Assembly (NCBI GenBank): GCA_013331265.1
Contig: DUGS01000028.1
Location: 28,614 to 48,217, forward strand
Reading direction: 5' to 3'
Length of the DNA stretch: 19,604 bases
From: Methanosarcina sp.
GTDB taxonomy: Archaea; Halobacteriota; Methanosarcinia; Methanosarcinales; Methanosarcinaceae
In this document: positions 1 through 7,061 of the stretch, in pieces
Layout of the letters: each line of letters begins with the position of its first letter
Position numbering within the stretch: the stretch's first letter is position 1
Notes under the pieces: generated by a model
What the model was told of the DNA's origin: nothing
Seen by the model: the letters and a program-made list of their open reading frames with translations, nothing else
The model's database searches: none
Position numbers and translations under genes: made by a program

Positions 1-231
1 AAATTCATTAAATTAAACTGTTCTTTTTATTATCTATTTATTTTTTAGCGCCTCTTTTTGACAGCATAAGCCATCTCTCCCTTCTGAACTTCATTTTTCC
101 AGGAACATAGAGCGAAAAATAGAGAATATTTTATGCTTGGTAAAAATATACTAATTACTTGCCAATAAAAGATTATGGAATAATGAGTCCTTAGAACATA
201 AAATCGAAAAGGAAAAATCGGAGGAAAAATT

Positions 232-471
232 ATGGGAGTTAGAGAAGAAGTCCATGAACAGATTCGAGAAATACTCAAAGGTGCAAAATTTCCAATAAAC
301 ACACTGGAAGAATTAATTTCTGCTTTACCCGAGGGACTGGACACTACATGCATGATAGGGGATGTTGAAGTTACCGCTGCTGAGGCAAAAAGTCTGATTA
401 CTGAAAAGGATTTCCCTTTCAAGGACGCAAAACAGGTGGCAGACTTAATGGTTGAAAGGGCAGGGCTGTAA
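232..471 (+). CDS. MTH865-like family protein, function unknown
   Basis: A 79-residue acidic, soluble protein with no signal peptide or membrane segment. Its length and helical pattern (an N-terminal helix with EEVHEQIREIL, then a central region with LPEGLDTTCMIGD and a C-terminal helix after KDFPFKDAKQVADLM) match the small archaeal MTH865-like family. A structure is known for a member of that family, but no function is. The ATG is preceded by GGAGG at a good distance, which fixes the start. A weak TATA-like run lies near 142-150. The gene stands alone, and an IS200/IS605 remnant begins about 30 bases past its stop. Family assignment is from remembered family features, not a search. The reading frame itself is secure. 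Confidence 0.82.
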   Translation: MGVREEVHEQIREILKGAKFPINTLEELISALPEGLDTTCMIGDVEVTAAEAKSLITEKDFPFKDAKQVADLMVERAGL

Positions 472-518
472 ACCCCCTATCTTTATATGAATAAGCGTAA
501 AACCCCTGAGTCTTTAGT

Positions 519-660
519 TCAGGGGATGTAAGCGTCAACTTCAACCCTGATTCCGTATGTAATATTCGGCGGCTTCTTTACTAACATTTCCTATAGTAGA
601 TGCAAAATATCCCTCACTTCATAACGTATTTTCACTCCAATAATACTTTTCCAGAATTTC
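519..660 (-). pseudogene. tnpA: tnpA (Y1 transposase) C-terminal remnant
   Basis: Reading the minus strand from 660 gives EILEKYYWSENTL, a TGA stop, then SEGYFASTIGNVSKEAAEYY and IRNQG. This is the C-terminal signature of IS200/IS605 Y1 transposases, including the helix with the catalytic tyrosine (EYYIRNQ). The TGA stands where the family usually has Trp (LWSEGYF), so it looks like a TGG-to-TGA change. A frameshift follows IRNQG, after which the other frame gives VEVDAYIP and a stop inside the left-end hairpin. The first two thirds of the gene, with the HUH motif, are missing. The gene is clearly dead. Confidence 0.8.
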
Positions 661-661
661 A

Positions 662-889
662 AAGTTAGAATATAAGGCTGAATGGTTTGGGAAAACTATC
701 CTGAGAATAGGACAGTTCGAGCCTTCTTCTAAGCTGTGTAGCGTGTGTGGATACCACAATAAAGAGCTTCAGTTAAAAGATAGAGAGTGGACTTGCCCTG
801 ATTGTAAAACAAAACATGAAAGAGATATAAATGCCGCTATCAATATCAAAAAATTTGCTCTCATTGATCAAAATCTAATTGGATTGTAA
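662..889 (+). pseudogene. tnpB: tnpB C-terminal remnant with zinc ribbon
   Basis: An open stretch of 75 codons without its own start reads KLEYKAEWFGKTILRIGQF, then the zinc ribbon with two CxxC pairs (CSVC, CPDC), and HERDINAAINI before the stop. This is the C-terminal end of TnpB, the RNA-guided nuclease of IS200/IS605 elements. The last RuvC aspartate (RDINAA) is kept. The N-terminal domain and the first two RuvC catalytic residues are absent, so no nuclease can be made from this copy. The frame has no internal stops, so the truncation is probably fairly recent or the sequence is retained as part of the overlapping omega RNA. Confidence 0.85.
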
Positions 890-988
890 CACCTGCGGAA
901 CGTGGGGAAGAGCTTGGGGACTTGCCCTCAATAGAGGGAGGAATGAACCAAGAAGCCCGTTAAATCTTTAGATTTAGTGGGCAGTTCA
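840..988 (+). ncRNA. Probable omega RNA (TnpB guide RNA) scaffold
   Basis: In IS200/IS605 elements the guide RNA is made from the 3' end of tnpB through the right end. Here the segment after the tnpB stop contains the block GAATGAACCAAGAAGCCC (941-958) and the right-end stem-loop 955-982, as expected for such a scaffold. If it is transcribed, the guide would be the flanking host sequence starting near 989 (TTTGGGTATTATC). No full tnpB is present in this window, so function would need TnpB from another copy. The 5' boundary is a guess based on typical lengths. Confidence 0.5.
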
Positions 989-1240
989 CTTTGGGTATTA
1001 TCTTTACACTTAATATTTAAAACCAGTTTGGGCGACAATTCACAGGCAGCCGATTGTAATAAATAGTTTTAAAGGAAATACTTGACTCCTATTTTAGTAC
1101 CATATTCTACTAACGCAAAAGGATCTGAAAAATGAAATGGTTCCGAAGAGGCAAATTTTTCATGAAGAAAAAATATTAAGTCCTTTAGAACCGATCAAGT
1201 GTCCAGCGTCAACTTGCAATTTACACTAGGAGGTATGATT

Positions 1241-2977
1241 ATGATCAGGATTTCCAATCTGGTAAAAGATTATGAGGTGTGTTCCGAAAAAAGAAGGGTT
1301 TTGGACCATATCGACCTCACGGTGGAGGACGGAGAGATCCTCGGAATTACAGGTCGAAGCGGAAGCGGGAAATCGACCCTGCTCCGCATTATCCGGGGAG
1401 TTGAGCCCTTCGATGAAGGAACTGTGGAAGTAGATGGAGAAACTGTGACTCCTGAATCAGGACTTGAAGGAGAACTACTCCTGAAAAGCGTAACTGCAAT
1501 ACACCTCCAGCGGAATTTTGGGCTTTGGAACGGGCCTGCAATAGAAAACATCATAAGGAAACTGAATTATCTCAGAAAAGGGTATGAAGCCCTTCCGAGC
1601 AGTGAAACTGATGATTATAAAGAGCTCTTTGCCAGGGCTATGGAGTATATGAAACTTGTGGGCCTGGAACACAAAGCCCTTCACTCCACCAATCTCCTGA
1701 GCGGGGGGGAAAAGCAAAGGGTCGTAATGGCAAGGCAGCTTGCAGCAAAACCGAAAGTCCTTCTACTGGACGAGCCCGTAACAATGACAGGCCCGGATAC
1801 GAAACAGGAAATCCTGGATGTGATAAAGAGCCTGAAAGAGAAACTTAATATCCCGATTATAGTGGTCTCCCACCTTCCTGAAATCCATGCCTATCTTGCA
1901 GACAGGCTTATCTTCCTTGAAAACGGGAAAATAGCAGCCGATGGTGAACCTGCCTGGGTACTTAAAAACTTCCTGAGAGACATGAAACCAAGGGAAGAAC
2001 TTTCAGAGCCAGGGAATAAGGAAGTCTGCATTAAAGTAAGAGATGTCTCAAAACGTTATTCTCTTATCCGGATGGGGGAAGTCCTCAATATCAAAAACTT
2101 CTCTCTGGATGTTTATAGAGGAGAAATTCTGGCGTTTATAGGGCCTTCAGGAGCCGGAAAAACGACAATGATAAAGCTGATGGAGGGGCTGGTCAAACCG
2201 AAAAGCGGGTCTGTTGAGTATCTCTGTAAGGATGACTGGGTGGATGTCACTGAGTACAGCAAGAAGCGTATGGAGCTCAGGCGGATTATGAGCATTATGA
2301 ACCAGGAATTCTCAATGTCCGTAAATTCAACTGTAAGAGACCAGATACGCTTCAGGCTGAGCATGAAAAAACAGGGTGCAATAGAATACGCGAGAAATAA
2401 AGCCAGGGAAATGGGACTTTCGGATGAGACTCTGGATAATGTTTACCGCCTGCCCGATATGCCTGAAGAGGATAAGACTGTCGTACTCAGGGAACTGAAC
2501 CTCAGTGACACGGTTTACTTCGACCTCTTCCCGGCTATTCCGGTAACCGATGTTGATACCTATGCAAAACCGGTCTTTGAAGCCCTTGACCTGTCAATGG
2601 AAGTCCTTGATAAAACTCCTTACCAGATAAGCGGAGGAGAACATGTCAGAGCTTTTATTGCCCTGAGCCTTGCAACCTCTCCTGAATACCTTATGCTTGA
2701 CGAGCCTTTTGGAGACCTTGACCCCGTAACCCTGAGAGATGTAACAAATTCGTTAAAAAGGATTAACGAGCGTTTCGGCACGACCATTGTGCTCGTAAGC
2801 CACCATATGGACTTTGTCAGGGAAGTCGCCCACAGGGCTGTATTAATCGAAAACGGAGCTCTTGTAATGGACGGGAAGCCGGTTGAAGTCTGTCAGGAAC
2901 TGATTAAAAGGAGTAATGCACCTTACATGGAACACAGCCTGGAAGACCTCGTTGAAGGCAACCTGGAAAGCCAGTAA
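1241..2977 (+). CDS. atwA: Methyl-coenzyme M reductase activation ATPase, component A2
   Basis: A 578-residue protein with two ABC ATPase domains and no membrane segment. Domain 1 has Walker A GRSGSGKST (38-46), signature LLSGGEKQR (152-160), Walker B VLLLDEP (173-179) and switch His211. Domain 2 has Walker A GPSGAGKTT (301-309), signature ISGGEHVRA (463-471), Walker B YLMLDEP (483-489) and His521/522, with a long insert of about 120 residues before its signature. This arrangement is that of component A2, which supplies ATP-dependent drive for reductive activation of the Ni(I) cofactor F430 in methyl-CoM reductase, the last step of methanogenesis. I chose ATG 1241, which sits 7 bases after GGAGG (1229-1233). 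ATG 1235 is too close to that site, and GTG 1199 has none. The gene stands alone and converges on a flavoprotein gene. Confidence 0.92.
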   Translation: MIRISNLVKDYEVCSEKRRVLDHIDLTVEDGEILGITGRSGSGKSTLLRIIRGVEPFDEGTVEVDGETVTPESGLEGELLLKSVTAIHLQRNFGLWNGPAIENIIRKLNYLRKGYEALPSSETDDYKELFARAMEYMKLVGLEHKALHSTNLLSGGEKQRVVMARQLAAKPKVLLLDEPVTMTGPDTKQEILDVIKSLKEKLNIPIIVVSHLPEIHAYLADRLIFLENGKIAADGEPAWVLKNFLRDMKPREELSEPGNKEVCIKVRDVSKRYSLIRMGEVLNIKNFSLDVYRGEILAFIGPSGAGKTTMIKLMEGLVKPKSGSVEYLCKDDWVDVTEYSKKRMELRRIMSIMNQEFSMSVNSTVRDQIRFRLSMKKQGAIEYARNKAREMGLSDETLDNVYRLPDMPEEDKTVVLRELNLSDTVYFDLFPAIPVTDVDTYAKPVFEALDLSMEVLDKTPYQISGGEHVRAFIALSLATSPEYLMLDEPFGDLDPVTLRDVTNSLKRINERFGTTIVLVSHHMDFVREVAHRAVLIENGALVMDGKPVEVCQELIKRSNAPYMEHSLEDLVEGNLESQ

Positions 2978-2980
2978 TTT

Positions 2981-3001
2981 GAGAGTCTGCTCAAGACTCT
3001 C
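2981..3001. terminator. Hairpin between convergent genes
   Basis: A perfect 8-bp inverted repeat, GAGAGTCT / AGACTCTC, has a 5-base loop and is followed by a short T run on the plus strand. It lies in the gap between the atwA stop and the minus-strand flavoprotein gene. The stop codon of the flavoprotein gene (2991-2993) is in the loop. It probably limits read-through between the convergent genes. Confidence 0.5.
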
Positions 3002-3719
3002 TTTCTGATATAAGACGGTCCCATTCTTCATTTCCGAACTTTATGTACAGGCTCGGAGGTACGATTGGCTTCTCAAGGTCTGAAACTGTTTTTTCCGACA
3101 GCGCCTGACTTTCAACAACCTCTTTACCGGCAGATCTGAGCAATTTTTTATATTTTCCTATCAGAGGTTTCAGCATGAGATTTTTCTGGCTTCTGAAAAT
3201 TTCCCCTTCTCCTCTATAGATTTCTGCAATCAGCTCTGTATGAAAAGCTCTTGCTAGCCGCCTGAAAAAAAGGCGTTCTACATCGAAATTTGTCTGCCCT
3301 GGCAGCCCGGCATTCGAAATCACAACGAATTTTGGATATTTCTCATAACGCTTAGAATGCCTGTATTCACCCATCTCGTCCTCCTCAAAGTGAGGCAGAA
3401 GAACAGGAGTAAGCCGATCTATGAAATTTTTCATTATGGAAGGAACATTCTCAAAATATACAGGACATGCAAAGGCGACGATGTCCGAACCCATAAATAT
3501 GTGAAGCAAGTCATCCATCTCATCGCGAATAGTACACCTTCCGGGCGTCTTGAGCCAGCACTCGAATTTTCCCCTGCAGTATCTAATATTCTTCTCGGCA
3601 AGGATAATATTTTCAGTTTCTGCCCCGGCTTCTTCTGCACCTTTCAGGAATTCTTCAACCATAATAAGGGTGTTTCCTTCCCTGCCTTTATGGCTCCCGC
3701 TGAATACTGTTACTTTCAT
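2991..3719 (-). CDS. Flavodoxin-fold NAD(P)H-dependent oxidoreductase (Isf-related)
   Basis: A 242-residue soluble protein that starts with the flavodoxin-like FMN phosphate loop (VFSGSHKGREGNT, residues 5-17). It continues with the pattern typical of FMN-dependent reductases of the iron-sulfur flavoprotein relatives, including CPVYFENVPSIMKNFIDR (85-102). Cysteines 48, 54 and 62 fall where many relatives have a C-x2-C-x2-C-type cluster motif, but the second Cys is replaced here (C-RGKFE-C). A 4Fe-4S cluster is therefore doubtful and the protein may act as a plain FMN reductase. The extended C-terminal third (after about 180) is not recognised. ATG 3719 has a G-rich ribosome site about 9 bases upstream. 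The substrate is unknown. Confidence 0.75.
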   Translation of the reverse strand: MKVTVFSGSHKGREGNTLIMVEEFLKGAEEAGAETENIILAEKNIRYCRGKFECWLKTPGRCTIRDEMDDLLHIFMGSDIVAFACPVYFENVPSIMKNFIDRLTPVLLPHFEEDEMGEYRHSKRYEKYPKFVVISNAGLPGQTNFDVERLFFRRLARAFHTELIAEIYRGEGEIFRSQKNLMLKPLIGKYKKLLRSAGKEVVESQALSEKTVSDLEKPIVPPSLYIKFGNEEWDRLISERES

Positions 3720-3828
3720 ATAATAACCCCCATTGTCCCATGAAAACTAAAACTGGCGAGCCGTCTATTCTCCGGCTCAGAATCCTCAATGTTGTCCTCA
3801 AACCCCTTTATTGACACCTGCAAAAAGG

Positions 3829-3846
3829 ACTTTCTTCAAAGAAAGT
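3829..3846 (-). terminator. Terminator hairpin after the flavin reductase gene
   Basis: ACTTTCTT / AAGAAAGT is an 8-bp perfect inverted repeat with almost no loop. On the minus strand it is followed by CCTTTTTG, so it fits a terminator for the flavin reductase gene ending at 3854. Confidence 0.5.
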
Positions 3847-3853
3847 TTTCTCT

Positions 3854-4462
3854 TTACATATTACTTTTACTTCTGTCCTCATTAATATTCTGACTGAATT
3901 TTTTTCCAACATGCCAGGCTTTACCAAGACGCTCGCCTATTCCCCAGTAATTGTTATCGTACATGGAAAAAACAATAGGTTCGATCTTTTCTATATCAGG
4001 GACCCCGTTACAGAGATATTTTTCTTCAGCATAGCTTTCCACAATCTCCCCAATAAAAACCTCATTTGTCCCGCCGAAGTCCAGGGTATCCACGAGCCTA
4101 CATTCGAGGTTTACAGGGCACTCTCGAATCATTGGAGCTTTTTCGAGCTTTCCGTAGAAAGTTTGGAAAATACCGGATTTATCAATCTTTTTCCCGGAGA
4201 CTATGCCGCAGTAATCCGTAGCTTCGAGCATGTATCTGGAGGGAATATTCACACTGAAGCATTTGTTTTCCCTGATCCCTTCATTTGTATAATGCATTTT
4301 TCCAAGAGTAACTGCAATCATCGGGGGACCTGCCTGAACAATTCCACAAAAAGCAACTGTCAGGTAGTTTGGCTTCCCGTTCACATCGGCACCCACAAGA
4401 GTAGTGGGCATAGGATAAAGAAAATTCCTGGCTCCAATAGCTTTTTTCTCTCCTGTTTCCAT
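3854..4462 (-). CDS. Flavin reductase-like FMN-binding split-barrel protein (flavoredoxin type)
   Basis: A 202-residue protein with the features of the flavin reductase-like split-barrel family. It has an early MPTTLVGADVNGKPNYLTVAF segment (broken here: MPTTLVGADV, then NGKPNYLTVAF), the GPPMIAVTLGK strand, the HYTNEGIRENKCFSVNIPS segment, and GGTNEVFIGEI in the second half. Flavoredoxins of anaerobes bind FMN and pass electrons. The partner here is not known. It is transcribed in the same direction as the flavodoxin-fold gene 130 bases downstream, but the hairpin at 3829-3846 suggests separate transcripts. I chose ATG 4462 because GGAGG (4471-4475) lies 8 bases upstream. The longer GTG start at 4477 would overlap that site. 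There is no signal peptide. Confidence 0.78.
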   Translation of the reverse strand: METGEKKAIGARNFLYPMPTTLVGADVNGKPNYLTVAFCGIVQAGPPMIAVTLGKMHYTNEGIRENKCFSVNIPSRYMLEATDYCGIVSGKKIDKSGIFQTFYGKLEKAPMIRECPVNLECRLVDTLDFGGTNEVFIGEIVESYAEEKYLCNGVPDIEKIEPIVFSMYDNNYWGIGERLGKAWHVGKKFSQNINEDRSKSNM

Positions 4463-5186
4463 CCCTTCTTCCTCCACAAAGCTGCATAAATAAAAAGTTA
4501 GGTCCTCTTAGTAGCATTTCCTTCCCATGAATCCGCGAAAGAATAAATTCAAAAATGCGCTTTTTAATAAGTATCCCTTCGATCCGTAATTAGCATTCCG
4601 GTTTTGTTCGAGAGAGCTGAAGATTTAATTTGAGAAAAAATACCCCCTTTTACGGGACTAAAACAAAAGGCGAAAACAAAAACTCTGAGAAGGAATTTCT
4701 GAACTATAAGAGCTTAAGTTTTAAGCCATCTGTTTATTCATATCTCAGCGCATTCACCTGAGCCATTTTTGCCTGTTTGTTTGCCCGGGCGTTTATTTCC
4801 TCTTCATAAAAACACTGAAGCTCTTTCCAAGAAGGCATAAAATATATCAATACTCTATACCTTCAGGCACCTCAATCTATATAGATTTTAAAAACTGAGC
4901 TAACTTCTCAACATTACAAATTAGCACATTTCTTATATATGCTGATGTAATATGATAGAAAATATAAGCATATGTATGAAATATTGAAAGTTAAAAAGAA
5001 ATAAATGATTAAAACGATATATTATCCTGTAAATTTTAGAAATATTTACCAAAAACTTTAAGCCAGATTTAGAGCGTGGGAAGTTGTCATACATATCCCA
5101 CATTCTCTGTTTCATGCCCCACTTAAACCCGGATTGTGCACTGAAGATGCACTTATTGTAAACACATGGAGGGGGGAAAGATTCTG
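4463..5186. other. Intergenic stretch with a gene fossil, otherwise nothing recognised
   Basis: No conventional gene is visible in these 720 bases. The stretch holds the fossil permease C-terminus (4734-4812, listed separately) and a 14-bp perfect palindrome AATCTATATAGATT (4874-4887). It also has several A/T-rich TATA-like runs (for example near 4932-4940 and 5014-5022), any of which could serve the kinase gene. I cannot choose among them. Confidence 0.5.
4734..4812 (-). pseudogene. C-terminal fossil of a MacB-like ABC permease
   Basis: The minus strand reads INARANKQAKMAQVNALRYE and a stop at 4734-4736. This closely parallels the end of the intact permease at 7062-8276 (YPARKAANMNPVDALRYE): the AR, KM/NM and V-ALRYE positions coincide. 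Upstream the similarity fades within about 30 bases, and no start, membrane segment or FtsX core remains. It is a relic of a second permease gene on the same strand as the intact operon. Twenty codons of similarity are limited evidence, but the ALRYE-stop ending is characteristic of this family. Confidence 0.6.
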
Positions 5187-6623
5187 ATGAAAAATACCGA
5201 CAAATGCCCCGAACTTTTTTCAAGCATTCCACAGAGCACCCAGCTCTCTGCTGTATATAGTGATGCCGAAGAACTTACAGAACTACTTGCTGCCTATTTT
5301 AAACAGGGGATTGAGCAGGGAGAGTACTGTCTCTGGACTGTTAAGGATTCACAGGAAGTTGAAAAGGCAAAAAATGAACTTGAGAAAGCAGGCGTGAATG
5401 TCGGAAAGTATCTAACTTCATCTCAATTAGAGATCATTACAGCCGGCACACTTTCAAAAAATATCCCGCTGCTTGAATCAGCAGTAAAAGAAATCATGGA
5501 AAATAGGAGTGAAAAAGCCTTTTCTGAAGGATTACCTGGTTTCAGAATGAATATTAATATTACTAGAACAGAAAGCTCCCTCAAGCCCGATCCTGAAAGG
5601 CTGGAAGAAGGCCTTAGAGAAATTAACCCGGATAACAGAAGAAAACTTACATATCTCTGCACTTTTCCTCTCGGCGAATTATCAGGCAGTGAACTTCTTG
5701 AGCTGGTGGAGGAAAAAGGTATCATCGTTAAAAGAGGAGAAAAATGGGAATATCTGGTGCACACGTGCAATGTAAACGGGCAAAAAGAGCTTGAAACAAC
5801 TCTTCTCAAAGCAAAAAAAGACGCTGAAGCCACAAACAGTGCAAAGAACAGTTTCATAATGAATATGAGCCATGAGCTCCGGACCCCGCTCAATTCAGTT
5901 ATAGGTTTTTCTGATCTGCTGCTGGAAGGAGCTTTCGGGCCCTTGAACACAAAGCAATCAAAGTATGTTAATAATATACTGTTAAGCGGAAAAAGTCTGC
6001 TTGAGATTATTAATAACCTGCTTGATATCTCAAGACTTGAAGCTGGGGAAAAGACCCTCAAATACGAGGATGTAGATATTGCAAGCCTCATAGGAGAGGT
6101 AAGAATGAGCCTCCTTTCGCCTGCTTCGGTCAAGAAGATTACTGTCGAACTTAAGATAGATCCCTCTGTTGGAAATGTTCAGGCTGATATTACAAAACTC
6201 AGGCAGATCCTGTATAACCTGGTCAGCAACGCCATAAAATTTACTCCTGCGAAAGGGAAGGTCGTTATCGGTGCCTGCAAAAAGGAAGGAGTTCTCGAAG
6301 TTAAAGTCTCGGACAATGGAATTGGGCTTTCAAAAGAGAGCCACGAGAAGATATTCATGCCTTTTACACAGGGAGATTCTTCTGCAGCCCGAGGATATGG
6401 TGGAGCCGGTCTTGGGTTATTTATTGTCAAAAACTTTGTAGATCTTCATGGCGGGAAGATATGGGTGGACTCAGAGGTAGGAAAAGGAAGTACATTTACC
6501 TTTACCATTCCGGCAAAATCGGAGAATGCCCCTGTCCAGGATAACGAAACAAAAAAAACGAGTTCGTCGCCGAAAGGAAAAAAATTGAAAAAAACGGATT
6601 CATCAACTGAATATAAAAATTGA
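5187..6623 (+). CDS. MEDS-domain sensor histidine kinase, soluble
   Basis: A 478-residue cytoplasmic kinase. Residues about 10-190 resemble the MEDS domain (methanogen/methylotroph DcmR sensory domain), with SAVYSDAEELTELLAAYFKQ near 21-40 and GEYCLWTV near 45. HisKA follows with FIMNMSHELRTPLN, phospho-acceptor His229. The HATPase domain has N-box NLVSNAIKF (344-352), DNGIG (376-380), and the glycine lid GYGGAGLGLFI (403-413). The last 35 residues are a Lys/Ser/Thr-rich tail. There are no membrane segments and no receiver domain, and no response regulator gene lies nearby. The partner and signal are unknown. ATG 5187 is preferred because GGAGGGGGG (5168-5176) sits just upstream. The longer ATG 5166 would overlap that site. 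It lies between two minus-strand gene fossils, so it may have been inserted into a decaying operon. Confidence 0.85.
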   Translation: MKNTDKCPELFSSIPQSTQLSAVYSDAEELTELLAAYFKQGIEQGEYCLWTVKDSQEVEKAKNELEKAGVNVGKYLTSSQLEIITAGTLSKNIPLLESAVKEIMENRSEKAFSEGLPGFRMNINITRTESSLKPDPERLEEGLREINPDNRRKLTYLCTFPLGELSGSELLELVEEKGIIVKRGEKWEYLVHTCNVNGQKELETTLLKAKKDAEATNSAKNSFIMNMSHELRTPLNSVIGFSDLLLEGAFGPLNTKQSKYVNNILLSGKSLLEIINNLLDISRLEAGEKTLKYEDVDIASLIGEVRMSLLSPASVKKITVELKIDPSVGNVQADITKLRQILYNLVSNAIKFTPAKGKVVIGACKKEGVLEVKVSDNGIGLSKESHEKIFMPFTQGDSSAARGYGGAGLGLFIVKNFVDLHGGKIWVDSEVGKGSTFTFTIPAKSENAPVQDNETKKTSSSPKGKKLKKTDSSTEYKN

Positions 6624-6665
6624 AAAGAGATAGCAACCTGCTTGAAAAGGAGATTTAAGTTAAAA

Positions 6666-6687
6666 ATCCTGCTACCAGGAGCAGGAT
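6666..6687 (-). terminator. Hairpin terminator, better oriented for the minus strand
   Basis: ATCCTGCT (6666-6673) / AGCAGGAT (6680-6687) forms a perfect 8-bp stem with a 6-base loop. On the minus strand it is followed by a TTTTT run; on the plus strand no T run follows. It could be the old terminator of the decayed minus-strand S-layer gene, and it also lies 40 bases past the kinase stop. Confidence 0.5.
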
Positions 6688-6745
6688 CCAGCGGAAGACA
6701 TAACTTCTGAAATATTAATAGAACCAGGCACCAGAGACAGACTGC

Positions 6746-6890
6746 TCATTTGTTTTTCCGCTGTTTTTTTCTATAGATCAGTACACCCGCAGCAGCCAGG
6801 GCGACAATCAGGACGGCAAGTATAATCAAAAGAATTGCCTTCGATTGCAAGTTCAAGATTGTGCGTCCCCTTATTTGCATCCTCGGAAGC
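6746..6890 (-). pseudogene. Fossil of a COG1361 S-layer-like protein, internally deleted
   Basis: Two pieces of the same family as the intact gene at 8319-9557 are visible in different frames. Bases 6890-6819 read SEDANKGTHNLELAIEGNSF then DYT, matching the intact KEDAKEGVHNLELEIEGNSY-DYN segment, and the DNA is also visibly similar. From about 6834 down to the stop at 6746-6748 another frame reads ILLIILAVLIVALAAAGVLI followed by YRKKQRKNK, a C-terminal membrane anchor like the intact AAVILYRRKKQ ending. About 125 codons between the two pieces are missing and the frame is shifted. There is no start codon or upstream portion. This is strong evidence for a second, decayed copy of the surface-protein gene. 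Confidence 0.75.
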
Positions 6891-7020
6891 CAGAATCAGG
6901 CAACTCCTACTTAAAAGGCTCTTTATCCGTAGGGTTTTTCATATTAACGCTCCGATTTAAATATTGAGCCTGGAAATTATAGTAGCAGCTATGTACTATA
7001 TTTCCGTAAGCTCTGCCAAA

Positions 7021-7049
7021 TTTGAAGAAATAAGGGTCATTTCTTCAAA
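7021..7049 (-). terminator. Hairpin just after the permease gene
   Basis: TTTGAAGAAAT (7021-7031) / ATTTCTTCAAA (7039-7049) is a perfect 11-bp inverted repeat with a 7-base loop, 12 bases past the permease stop. An alternative stem, AGGGTC (7033-7038) / GACCCT (7057-7062), uses the loop of the first. It is a likely end-of-operon signal for the three-gene minus-strand unit. Confidence 0.55.
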
Positions 7050-7061
7050 CTTAAAAGACCC

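Larger units (their letters stand above)
500..988 (+). mobile_element. IS200/IS605-type element, internally deleted, both ends kept
   Basis: The left end has the hairpin CCCCTGA (503-509) / TCAGGGG (519-525). The right end has GCCC (955-958) / GGGC (979-982) with an inner stem 961-966 / 971-976 and finishes at GTTCAC near 988. Between the ends lie the C-terminal part of tnpA on the minus strand and the C-terminal part of tnpB on the plus strand. The two are fused tail to tail near 660, so the N-terminal halves of both genes are deleted. The element cannot move by itself. Because the subterminal hairpins survive, it could in principle be moved by a TnpA supplied from elsewhere. Exact boundaries are uncertain by a few bases. 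Confidence 0.8.

Noticed and set aside
1132..1179. 15-codon ORF MKWFRRGKFFMKKKY
   Set aside because: Very short, with no good ribosome site and nothing comparable nearby.
1205..1218. AGCGTCAACTT-like bases as a third IS200/IS605 left end
   Set aside because: Only about ten bases match and the flanks do not resemble the left end, so chance is likely.
1199..1240. Longer start (GTG 1199) for atwA
   Set aside because: It has no ribosome site, and the true site GGAGG at 1229-1233 would lie inside the gene. The extra residues do not fit the family.
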